Origin: Chryseobacterium sediminis
GTDB taxonomy: Bacteria > Bacteroidota > Bacteroidia > Flavobacteriales > Weeksellaceae
NCBI RefSeq assembly: GCF_008386505.1
Contig: NZ_VUNZ01000002.1
Coordinates: forward strand, 620,001-684,000
Length of the DNA: 64,000 nt
Reading direction: 5' to 3'
Shown here: positions 7,264 to 14,657 of the stretch, one piece after another
Position numbering within the stretch: position 1 is the stretch's first letter
How the letters are laid out: every line of letters starts with the position of its first letter
Made by a program: the position numbers and the translations under genes
The notes under the pieces: generated by a model
Databases searched by the model: none
Seen by the model: only the letters and a program-made list of their open reading frames with translations
Told to the model about the DNA's origin: nothing

Positions 7264-10200
7264 GATACTAGATATTTTCTTTTGCCGATTTTCATTTTAT
7301 AATACTTTTCTACAATGCCGTAGATAATCAGTTCGTGCATTCTGTGTCTGGATCTGATCAGTCTGTTGATATGCATATGAATAAAACTGCTGACTAATCT
7401 TTCTTTTTGAATGGTCTTCAGATTTTCTATTTCTCTGCAGTTTTCTGTCATAGCAGTAACAAACTCTGAGAAATACTGATTGTCATCTGATTCTACAATC
7501 TCGCTAATGAGGTTAAGGTTCGTTCTGTATTTCAGATCCAGCTGCTTTTTAAGGTTGCTGTCTACATTAAACTCCCGTTGAAACTGATTGTAAATTTTGT
7601 TGATCACCTCATACCGCTTATCCAGATCCAGCTGGAAGACATCGAAATAGGTATCAATACTTTTGATGGAGTACAACCAGAGGTCATCATTATTTGGAAT
7701 ATTTTTAAGCAGATTAACAGTCAACTTACTGTCGTAGTGGAAGATATGTTCTGCGGTGTCAATAAATTCACCTTCATATCTTTCGTACTCTCTGTCATAG
7801 GTCCCCATTTCCACTTTATTTATGATTCCTTCGCTGATATATTTATCAAAATAATCATTGAAAGTGGTCATGATCTGAGCGGTGTTAGTGAGCTTATTAT
7901 CGTTAATTTCCAGTCTCAGTCTGATGTGATTATCAGGGTCACTGTATCGGATGTAAAACCATTTTTTGATCAGATCTTCTTCGGCGAGATGAGGTAAAAG
8001 ATCAGGGAATACATCCTGTAATATTTTGTCTGAAAATTTGTTACCGCAATAAATTTTATAGTACAGCCATTTATTCCCCGGAATGAACTTGTTATCAGAA
8101 ATATTGACATTGAAAAGATGCTGATCCAGCTCTGTTTTAAAGGCTGTATAATTTCTGTTGATCATTGGAATGATAATCTCATTGTTGAACTCATCAGTCT
8201 CAAGATCGTAAAGACATTCGGTAAGGGTTACGGTTTCCTTGGATCTTAGTTCATCAATCAGGAATAATAAGAGGTTGTCATTTTCCGTATCGATCAATAA
8301 TTTGTTATCTCCCTGAGAAATAAAGAAATACCGGTTGACCTTTTTGTCTGAAAGATATTCTTTTACTGTTTTGATGCTTTCAGTATTGTTTTTGGTCTTT
8401 ATTCCTGATACTTCATTTTGGTATAGTCTCCATAATGCCGGAGTGAAGATGATATCGTCACCATGCGTAATTCGTGGAATATAGTCATACATCAGATAGT
8501 TGGTGTCACCAATATTTAAAACCAGTGCTGTGGAAACATCCTGATGCTGAAGATCACACAGAAACTGATACACTGGAAGAGAATTATAATCAAAATTGTG
8601 GGCAGTAGAATGGAAAATTTTAACTTCTTTATTCAGCTCTTTATGAAATAATACGATTCTTTTATCAATCATTTTAATGTAAAGATCCGTCAGCGTAATG
8701 GTATTTTCCGAAGCAGAAGGCTTGGTAAGATAAGAAAGCTGATTTCCTCTTTTTACCTGTCTCAGTAAGATATTTCCTACTCTGTTGTCTGGCAAATGAA
8801 GCAGTTCTGCATAGATAAAATGATTGTCATTCTGTTCTTCTTTGATGATTCTGTTCATCGGAGCCAGGATTTCTTCATCTTCATTAGAAAATCTGGCAAT
8901 AAGATTGGCACTGCTTGTTCCGCCTACGGAAGAGATTGCTATTTTATCAGATACTTTTTCAATCATGACGGCCATTGATCTTGCAAGGCTTACCTCGTCC
9001 CCACTCTGAAGGCTGTTGATGTCATGTTGGCTAAGGTCTATAGCGGTATCTCCATTGATATTGGCTTTGTTGATGATTCTTCTCCAGAACTCATGAATCT
9101 TTTTATTGTAAGTGATAGAAAAGGAATCATTACTGGAATTGGGCCAGCTCAGGGTATCAAGCAGGGAAGAAAAATCGTTTTCACTGTTTTGCTCCTGAAT
9201 GTATCCGATACCGCTTTCGTTGTCCAGTACTTCAACCAATGGCACCAGGCTTTCTTCATATCTTGCGTAAAATGCAGACTTGAATTTTTCTAAATTTTCA
9301 TTTACTGTTTCACTTCCTTTGTCCCAAAAACAAGATAAGGTATTGATTCCCTTTTTGATTTTAGAAAGATCTTCTCTGGTAACGGGTGAAAAGTCAAGAT
9401 TTCTTTTTAAAGATGAATTAATCAGATATTTTCTGTCATATAAAATGGAGAACTGGTTGGCAAGTGCAAATATCTCGTTGTAATATTCCTGAGACTGTCC
9501 TACTCCGGAGTTCAGCAATTCCATATAACTTTCCATTTTGATCAGGATGTCCAGATAGCGGTCCAATTCAGGATAAATTCCTTTTTTTGAACTTAAATAT
9601 TCAATGATCTGAGACAGGGGAGAATGCTCATTCAGGCATATATCAAAATTGCTTTTAAAGAATTGAGCATCAATAAGGCTGAAAATGTAGTATTTTGCAT
9701 CTTCTTCGGAAACTCCTTCCACATTTTCTGCAACCAGAGCAACCAGATTGTCAAAAGAGTAAGATTGGGCAGTCATCGTTTCAACCAGAAAATCCAGAAG
9801 TTCATCTTTTTCCAATGAGCTTAAAGTATAGACTCTTTTTTCGTTTTGTATTGCGGTTTCGATATATCGGTAATAATCACCTAACTTATAGATAGAGTCA
9901 TTAAGCGCATATTCGTGAACCTCTGGAAAGTCTCTGTTGATTAATACTATAACCTGAAAAAGGAAAGAAAGATCCAGCGTAGTATAACGGTGGATAGCAT
10001 TCATATTTCCTGCTTCAATATTTTTATTTTCTGAGCTGAGTTCAAAAGCAGAATGGGAGGCAAATGTTCCGAAAGGAGTAGATCTGGTAGTTATTCTGAT
10101 GTAATATTTCAGAATAGAATTGTTGATTCTGTTTCTCTTTACCAAAGATAAAGAAGGATCATCCTGGCACAATCTTGCCCATTCATTATACAGCTCATAA

Positions 10201-10361
10201 GATGCTAAAAAGATAGATTCTCTGAAGACCTCATCATTCCACAATTCAAGGATAAAATGATCAAGATCTGCTGTATTTTTGGGTATATTATTATATTGTT
10301 TGAATGAGTACAAAGAGTTCCTCATAAAACCAATATTGATGTTATCTAACTGCGTTTTCAT
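7260..10361 (-). CDS. lanB: Class I lanthipeptide dehydratase LanB
   Basis: Protein of 1033 residues, the normal length of a full LanB. It dehydrates Ser/Thr of the precursor by glutamyl-tRNA-dependent glutamylation and elimination. The N-terminal glutamylation domain shows YYIRITTRSTPFGTFA (residues about 88-103). The C-terminal SpaB_C elimination domain begins at about 765 (KWLYYKIYCGNKFSDKIL), continues with KWFYIRYSDPDNHIRLRLE and YDREYERYEG, and ends with SFIHMHINRL (His995/His997), matching the catalytic His region. Both halves are fused, unlike split dehydratases. It overlaps the monooxygenase gene upstream by 20 bases and the exporter gene by 4, which indicates translational coupling. 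Confidence 0.94.
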   Translation of the reverse strand: MKTQLDNINIGFMRNSLYSFKQYNNIPKNTADLDHFILELWNDEVFRESIFLASYELYNEWARLCQDDPSLSLVKRNRINNSILKYYIRITTRSTPFGTFASHSAFELSSENKNIEAGNMNAIHRYTTLDLSFLFQVIVLINRDFPEVHEYALNDSIYKLGDYYRYIETAIQNEKRVYTLSSLEKDELLDFLVETMTAQSYSFDNLVALVAENVEGVSEEDAKYYIFSLIDAQFFKSNFDICLNEHSPLSQIIEYLSSKKGIYPELDRYLDILIKMESYMELLNSGVGQSQEYYNEIFALANQFSILYDRKYLINSSLKRNLDFSPVTREDLSKIKKGINTLSCFWDKGSETVNENLEKFKSAFYARYEESLVPLVEVLDNESGIGYIQEQNSENDFSSLLDTLSWPNSSNDSFSITYNKKIHEFWRRIINKANINGDTAIDLSQHDINSLQSGDEVSLARSMAVMIEKVSDKIAISSVGGTSSANLIARFSNEDEEILAPMNRIIKEEQNDNHFIYAELLHLPDNRVGNILLRQVKRGNQLSYLTKPSASENTITLTDLYIKMIDKRIVLFHKELNKEVKIFHSTAHNFDYNSLPVYQFLCDLQHQDVSTALVLNIGDTNYLMYDYIPRITHGDDIIFTPALWRLYQNEVSGIKTKNNTESIKTVKEYLSDKKVNRYFFISQGDNKLLIDTENDNLLLFLIDELRSKETVTLTECLYDLETDEFNNEIIIPMINRNYTAFKTELDQHLFNVNISDNKFIPGNKWLYYKIYCGNKFSDKILQDVFPDLLPHLAEEDLIKKWFYIRYSDPDNHIRLRLEINDNKLTNTAQIMTTFNDYFDKYISEGIINKVEMGTYDREYERYEGEFIDTAEHIFHYDSKLTVNLLKNIPNNDDLWLYSIKSIDTYFDVFQLDLDKRYEVINKIYNQFQREFNVDSNLKKQLDLKYRTNLNLISEIVESDDNQYFSEFVTAMTENCREIENLKTIQKERLVSSFIHMHINRLIRSRHRMHELIIYGIVEKYYKMKIGKRKYLVS

Positions 10362-11289
10362 GTTGAATAGATTGTAGGTTGTAATGGTTGCTTATCACTT
10401 CAGCGTTTTCAGTTTTCTTGTCGCTGTCCGGTTCTGTATCATATAAAATGAATTCATCAACAGAAAGTTTTTCGTCCAGTTTTTCAATCAGTTCAAAAAG
10501 CTCTTCAAAGTTGAGGTTGAGGATTTTGAAAGATTCAGATTCATCTGCATCGGATTTTATTTCGTTGACTTCTGAAAGGTTGATTGCCAGTGCCAGTGAT
10601 GTTTTAGGAACAAATCCGTTTTTCTGTGCAAAAGAATCTTTGTATCTGTTGATCTCTTCTTTTTTATCATCAAGATTTTCAAGGAATTTTCCGCTTCCGT
10701 GAAAGGCTGAAACACAATAATTTGCGTGTAAACTGATGGCTTCGTCCAGATTGTTCAAAGAAGAAGAAAGATACCAGAGATCAGGGATCAGGCCGCCGTA
10801 GGGAGGTATTAATATTCCTTCTTTTTCGTTCTTTTCGGCTTCAGAATAAAACAGTTCGTGGATCTCGTTGGCATTTTCTTTGAAAACCACTCCTGTACCT
10901 CTTTCAAGGATGTCCGGATTCAAAAGGTTTTTGGTGTACTCGCTTTCAGGAATCCCTTTTGAAAGGCCAAGATCTATTCTTCCGTTGAATATATTATTGA
11001 TCAGTTTATAATTGGTAGCGACAGCATAAGGAGAATAACTTGGAACTGAAGTTCCCGCTGACCCTACTCTTATTTTTTCTGTCATTCCGGCGATCATGGC
11101 AATCACAATATCCGGATTTGAAAATGCAAGATTCTTGAGGTGGGAGTAGTGATGCTCTGCCAGCCAGAATCTGCTGTATCCTAATCTCTCTGCATGAAGG
11201 GCATAATCAACTACATCGTTAAGAGCTGTGATTGAATCTTTGCCGCTTCTGTATCCTAGTTCTAGTAATCCTATGCTTTTTGTTTTCAT
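10342..11289 (-). CDS. Luciferase-like monooxygenase (MsnO8 type)
   Basis: Protein of 315 residues of the bacterial luciferase-like, flavin-dependent family (TIM barrel). Visible signatures are YSRFWLAEHHYSH (residues about 39-51), VGSAGTSVPSYSPYAVATNYK and GRIDLGLSKGIPES. It sits between lanC and lanB with 1-bp and 20-bp junctions, so it belongs to the lan operon and is probably a tailoring enzyme. A precedent is GarO of the actagardine pathway, a luciferase-like enzyme that oxidises a thioether to the sulfoxide. The same reaction here is an inference. The family also has many unrelated roles, so the substrate is open. Confidence 0.85.
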   Translation of the reverse strand: MKTKSIGLLELGYRSGKDSITALNDVVDYALHAERLGYSRFWLAEHHYSHLKNLAFSNPDIVIAMIAGMTEKIRVGSAGTSVPSYSPYAVATNYKLINNIFNGRIDLGLSKGIPESEYTKNLLNPDILERGTGVVFKENANEIHELFYSEAEKNEKEGILIPPYGGLIPDLWYLSSSLNNLDEAISLHANYCVSAFHGSGKFLENLDDKKEEINRYKDSFAQKNGFVPKTSLALAINLSEVNEIKSDADESESFKILNLNFEELFELIEKLDEKLSVDEFILYDTEPDSDKKTENAEVISNHYNLQSIQHENAVR

Positions 11290-11290
11290 G

Positions 11291-12448
11291 TTACAGTAAA
11301 AATTTTAGGTATTTAGTTTTGTCGATTTTATCATTGAGCGCAATCAATGCTCCGGTTTTTCCAAAGAGTAAATTGCTGTCTTGTTCTGTGAACGGCTGGT
11401 CCAGTTCGTTTTCCAGAATTTCAAGTGATCTTTTCATCCAGAAGCTTTTGGCTTGTTTATAATCAGGATGGGAGTCTTTTTCATTAATCTCGTGATACAG
11501 CTGTACAAGTCCTGAAGTTCCGTGGCAATACTGGATAAATTCTACACCTGTATTGGCCATTACCTTCCTTTTTGTCGTTTCTAAACCCAGTTCATGAGCC
11601 ATATCTGTGTATCTTGTTTCCTGCAGTGTTTCCCCTGTTTTATAAAGAAGATATGAGAAGGAGAGATCACTGTTGCACCAGCAAAGCCTGTTGTTGTGGA
11701 AAGGTTTCAGCCGGTTTTCTGCTATTTTGTAATTGTATGGTTTATATATTCTGGCGTTTTCTACTTCGTGGACATCAAAATTGGAAATAATGAAATCCAG
11801 ACAGGTGTTAATAATATGCCTTGCTTTTTCCGTCATTACCGGAAGGCCCAAAAGATTATTAACAATAGAAAGATAGCCATAGTTGAATCCTAAGTTAATA
11901 CCATCTGCATAACTGTCATTCAGTTTGTTTTCAAATGGAGTGGGATGGGAAATGCATTCATCATAAAGGATGTCTACAATTTCGCTGCTGTACTGTTCAT
12001 TTCTGATGGTGTTGAAGTAATGGAGATTTCCTATCGGGCCATCAAAAAAAGTATAATTGTCTTCCTTCAGCATGGTAACGGATTGCTGGAAGATGAGTTC
12101 TCCGATGTCAGTAATCTGATCATCAAAATCGTCTTGTATTAATCCGTCTTTTTTTAATAAATCCAGGATAATGCCTAGTCCGGTCATTCCTTTGGATAGA
12201 TTCGGGAGTGTATATACATTGCTTTCTTTCTGCATATTGCCATTCTCAAAAACTTCTTCAAGGATAGCGCCTACTTTGTTTACATAGCTATCATTTCCCG
12301 AGATGTGATATTGTGTTAAGAAATAGAGCAATAGTCCCAGTTTTCCATAAAGCAATCCGTCAGGTAAATTCCCATAATCAAAATCAAGAAGTTTTTGATC
12401 GTATTCATGAAGAATGGTCGTGATATTTTGAGATTGTAGAGTTTCCAT
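11291..12448 (-). CDS. lanC: LanC-like cyclase with zinc site but no catalytic His
   Basis: Protein of 385 residues with the seven Gly-rich inner-helix motifs of the LanC toroid: GLLYGKLG, KGMTG, FFDGPIG, GFNYGYLS, CWCNSDLS, YCHGTSG and LFGKTG. LanC joins Cys thiols to dehydrated residues. The zinc ligands known from NisC are kept: Cys258 in the WC motif and Cys308-His309 in CHG, and an Arg (254) stands four residues before Cys258 as in NisC. The motif that should read HG (NisC His212) is instead NY190-G191, so the proposed catalytic His is absent. The start abuts the upstream LanC-like gene (shared base 12448). It may need its partner to work. Confidence 0.9.
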   Translation of the reverse strand: METLQSQNITTILHEYDQKLLDFDYGNLPDGLLYGKLGLLLYFLTQYHISGNDSYVNKVGAILEEVFENGNMQKESNVYTLPNLSKGMTGLGIILDLLKKDGLIQDDFDDQITDIGELIFQQSVTMLKEDNYTFFDGPIGNLHYFNTIRNEQYSSEIVDILYDECISHPTPFENKLNDSYADGINLGFNYGYLSIVNNLLGLPVMTEKARHIINTCLDFIISNFDVHEVENARIYKPYNYKIAENRLKPFHNNRLCWCNSDLSFSYLLYKTGETLQETRYTDMAHELGLETTKRKVMANTGVEFIQYCHGTSGLVQLYHEINEKDSHPDYKQAKSFWMKRSLEILENELDQPFTEQDSNLLFGKTGALIALNDKIDKTKYLKFLL

Positions 12449-13620
12449 TATAGATCGTAATTATAGAATGAAACGTAATTGTGATTGGTTTTAATGACAT
12501 TGTTCATCAGGGTAATCCCGATTCCTGCTATGCCTTGGCCCAGGGCCATATTGATATTGTCAAATTCTGCATTGTAATAGGCCTTAAAACCTGCCCATTT
12601 TTCATTTTCGTTATTTTTTGACTGAAGAAGGTGTTGGTGCCAGTAGTCTTTGGCTTCCAGAAAAACCTCCTGTTCAGTAAGGTGATAAAGATTTTTATAC
12701 AGTGCGGATAATCCGGCAGAACCATAAATTAATCCCGGTTCAAGGATGGAGGACTGGTCAGTATCTTTAAACTTTGTAGTATGAAGTAAGATGTTCAGCC
12801 CTTTGTCGCAATACTCTTTATTTTTTAAAAGAATTCCTGCGTTGTAAAAAGTATAACCTATTCCTATTTCACCGTAAGCCAGATTGTGATAATCTATATA
12901 GACTTCTTCAAAAGCATTGAACGGGAAAAGGGTAATATTGTCTGTACCGCTTTCTTTACAGTTCCAGATGAATGATAATCCTTTGTGAATAAGTTCTAAA
13001 GATTCCTGACTGTAGATTTTGTTTTTATAAAGGAATAACAAATAGTTGATCACTCCTGTTGTTCCATGTCCTAAACCCAGTTCTACATATGGATTTTCTT
13101 TATCCCGAAGATCAAATTTCCAGTAGCTTCCGCTGTCGTGAGTTTGAGTAAGCTCAATGATCTTATCCAGGGTTTTATCTATCAGATGCTTTTTGTCTTC
13201 AAGATTTCTCAGTACAAAATACTTGGCAAAACTTGGAAAGCCGCTTGTTAAATCAAGATCTCCTTTCTCTGTTTTCTGGATGAGTATTTCTTCCAGTATT
13301 TCATCTATATTTTCCAATAAAGAATCTATTTCACTGTCTAAAACTTCTTCCTGTTTCAGGAACATAAGATATAATCCCAGCTCTCTTATTTCGTCATTAA
13401 AATGAAGACTTTTATAATCCTCTGTTAAAACAGCCAGAGACTTTTCAATGTAATGGGTTACCAATTCTAAAGATTCTGATTCCTGAGTCATTAGATAATG
13501 ATAATAATAGAACATTGAAGCGCTTAGAATTCCGTTATTAAGGCCTATTCCGGTAAGGGAAGTCTCTTTTTTACGGATACATTCTTCTATTTCTGAGATG
13601 ATTAGTTTTTCTTTTTGCAT
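12448..13620 (-). CDS. LanC-like protein with catalytic His but no zinc site
   Basis: Protein of 390 residues and a second LanC-fold paralogue with helical repeats and Gly motifs. Motif 4 is intact as GLGH185GTTG, so the NisC His212 equivalent is present. Motif 5 reads HNLA248YGEIG where the zinc Cys (WC) should be, and motif 6 reads GLI298Y299GSAG where Cys-His (CHG) should be. All three zinc ligands are therefore missing. Its defects complement those of the next gene in the operon, with which it shares one base (12448). Together they could form a heterodimeric cyclase with a shared site, or this one could be a scaffold. It is the first gene after the precursors and the hairpin at 13655-13690. 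Confidence 0.88.
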   Translation of the reverse strand: MQKEKLIISEIEECIRKKETSLTGIGLNNGILSASMFYYYHYLMTQESESLELVTHYIEKSLAVLTEDYKSLHFNDEIRELGLYLMFLKQEEVLDSEIDSLLENIDEILEEILIQKTEKGDLDLTSGFPSFAKYFVLRNLEDKKHLIDKTLDKIIELTQTHDSGSYWKFDLRDKENPYVELGLGHGTTGVINYLLFLYKNKIYSQESLELIHKGLSFIWNCKESGTDNITLFPFNAFEEVYIDYHNLAYGEIGIGYTFYNAGILLKNKEYCDKGLNILLHTTKFKDTDQSSILEPGLIYGSAGLSALYKNLYHLTEQEVFLEAKDYWHQHLLQSKNNENEKWAGFKAYYNAEFDNINMALGQGIAGIGITLMNNVIKTNHNYVSFYNYDL

Positions 13621-13654
13621 GATGTGAGAGCTGTGAGATTATATAATTTTTTTT

Positions 13655-13690
13655 AAAAGAGGGAGAGAAGTTCATCAGTCTCCCTCTTTT
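13655..13690 (-). promoter_or_regulatory. Hairpin between precursor genes and lanC (attenuator or processing site)
   Basis: A perfect 12-bp stem AAAAGAGGGAGA / TCTCCCTCTTTT has a 12-nt loop and lies between the last precursor and the first modification gene. On the minus strand it ends in UUUU followed by A residues, so termination should be partial. That layout suits high precursor and lower enzyme expression, as with the nisA-nisB hairpin. Confidence 0.65.
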
Positions 13691-13701
13691 ATAGGAGAAG
13701 A

Positions 13702-13881
13702 TTACTTCGCTATTCTTGTTTGTACCACGGTGTTTCCACCACAAGAACACTGTCCGCAAGACTGCGCTGCTGCCTGAAGACTGTTCACCCCTCCTTTAAG
13801 GCTGTTCATTTGCTCTTCCTGTAATTTGCTGATTTGCTCTTTGTTGATTTGAAGACCCTTAGTTAATTTCATTTTGTTCAT
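13702..13881 (-). CDS. lanA: Class I lanthipeptide precursor, copy A
   Basis: Precursor of 59 residues. The leader (residues 1-31) begins MNKMKLTKGLQINKEQ and ends MNSLKGG, a double-glycine site for the C39 exporter. The 28-residue core has three Cys (core positions 11, 14, 16) in SCGQCSCGGNT and Ser/Thr at 3, 10, 15, 20 and 24 as dehydration candidates. It ends VVQTRIAK. An internal ATG at 13872 (MKL) is an alternative start. It is the fourth and last precursor in transcription order and most like the copy at 14159-14338. Confidence 0.93.
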   Translation of the reverse strand: MNKMKLTKGLQINKEQISKLQEEQMNSLKGGVNSLQAAAQSCGQCSCGGNTVVQTRIAK

Positions 13882-13930
13882 GATATTTGATTTTAAATTG
13901 TTATTGTTTATTTTTTAATGTGTGGGTTGA

Positions 13931-14110
13931 TTAAGATGCTACTCTTGTTTTTACAACTGTGTTTCCACCGCATGAACACTGTCCGCAAGACTGAGCTGCT
14001 GCCTGAAGGCTGTTAACTCCTCCTTTAAGGCTGTTCATTTGCTCCTCCTGAAGCTTGCTGATTTGTTCTTTGTTGATTTGTAGACCTTTTGTTAATTTAA
14101 TTTTGTGCAT
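13931..14110 (-). CDS. lanA: Class I lanthipeptide precursor, copy B
   Basis: Precursor of 59 residues, the same architecture as copy A: leader starting MHKIKLTKGLQ, LKGG cleavage site after residue 31, invariant core centre SCGQCSCGGNT, and C-terminus VVKTRVAS. The start MHKIKL and the KTR ending are shared with the copy at 14391-14570 and separate this pair from the other two. Confidence 0.93.
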   Translation of the reverse strand: MHKIKLTKGLQINKEQISKLQEEQMNSLKGGVNSLQAAAQSCGQCSCGGNTVVKTRVAS

Positions 14111-14158
14111 GATGTTGATTTTTAAATTGTTATAAATATTTTCGACTTATTTTGAGAA

Positions 14159-14338
14159 TTACTTAGCGATTCTTGTTTGTACTATAGTATTTCCACCGCA
14201 AGAACACTGTCCGCAAGACTGGGCTGCCGCCTGAAGGCTGTTCACCCCTCCTTTAAGACCATTCATTTGCTCTTCCTGAAGTTTGCTGATTTGTTCTTTG
14301 TTGATCTGTAATCCTTTAGATAATTTCATTTTGTTCAT
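14159..14338 (-). CDS. lanA: Class I lanthipeptide precursor, copy C
   Basis: Precursor of 59 residues with leader MNKMKLSKGLQINKEQ, cleavage end MNGLKGG, core centre SCGQCSCGGNT and C-terminus IVQTRIAK. It differs from copy A at only a few positions (Thr to Ser at 7, Ser to Gly at 27, Val to Ile in the core). The sequence upstream of its start closely matches that upstream of copy A. Confidence 0.93.
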   Translation of the reverse strand: MNKMKLSKGLQINKEQISKLQEEQMNGLKGGVNSLQAAAQSCGQCSCGGNTIVQTRIAK

Positions 14339-14390
14339 GATGTTTGATTTTAATTGTTATTGTTTATTTTAATGTGATTGGGTGCGCTGA

Positions 14391-14570
14391 TTATTGAGCC
14401 GCTCTTGTTTTTACAACTGTGTTTCCACCGCAAGAACACTGTCCGCAAGACTGAGCTGCTGCCTGAAGGCTGTTAACTCCTCCTTTAAGGCTGTTCATTT
14501 GCTCTTCCTGTAATTTGCTGATTTGCTCTTTGTTGATCTGTAATCCTTTTGTTAATTTAATTTTGTGCAT
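14391..14570 (-). CDS. lanA: Class I lanthipeptide precursor, copy D
   Basis: Precursor of 59 residues and the first in transcription order. The leader starts MHKIKLTKGLQ, cleavage is after LKGG, the core centre is SCGQCSCGGNT and the C-terminus VVKTRAAQ. It lies 87 bp after the stop of the outer-membrane barrel gene. A weak -7-like element (minus strand TATACTTG, 14643-14650) stands in between, so the precursors may be transcribed from their own start, from the barrel promoter, or both. Confidence 0.93.
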   Translation of the reverse strand: MHKIKLTKGLQINKEQISKLQEEQMNSLKGGVNSLQAAAQSCGQCSCGGNTVVKTRAAQ

Positions 14571-14657
14571 GATTTTAAAATTTTTGTGTAGTTAGTTCTG
14601 GTTATCTTTTCAAGTCATAAAACCTTTATTGGACCCTACTTGCAAGTATATATTTGA

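Noticed and set aside
7578..9895. Several plus-strand frames opposite lanB
   Set aside because: They overlap a clear full-length LanB, have no recognisable domains and no promoter or start context.
7260..10361. LanB as a split or truncated dehydratase
   Set aside because: Both glutamylation and elimination domains are present in one frame with the conserved motifs and normal length.
13702..14570. The repeated short ORFs as a CRISPR-like or simple repeat array
   Set aside because: The units differ by synonymous and conservative changes, keep start, stop and a double-glycine leader, and lie next to LanB, LanC and a C39 exporter.
14571..14657. A regulon palindrome in front of the precursor array (GTGTAG at 14586-14591)
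   Set aside because: Only one half-site is present and the other arm does not match; spacing to a -7 element does not fit the other three promoters.
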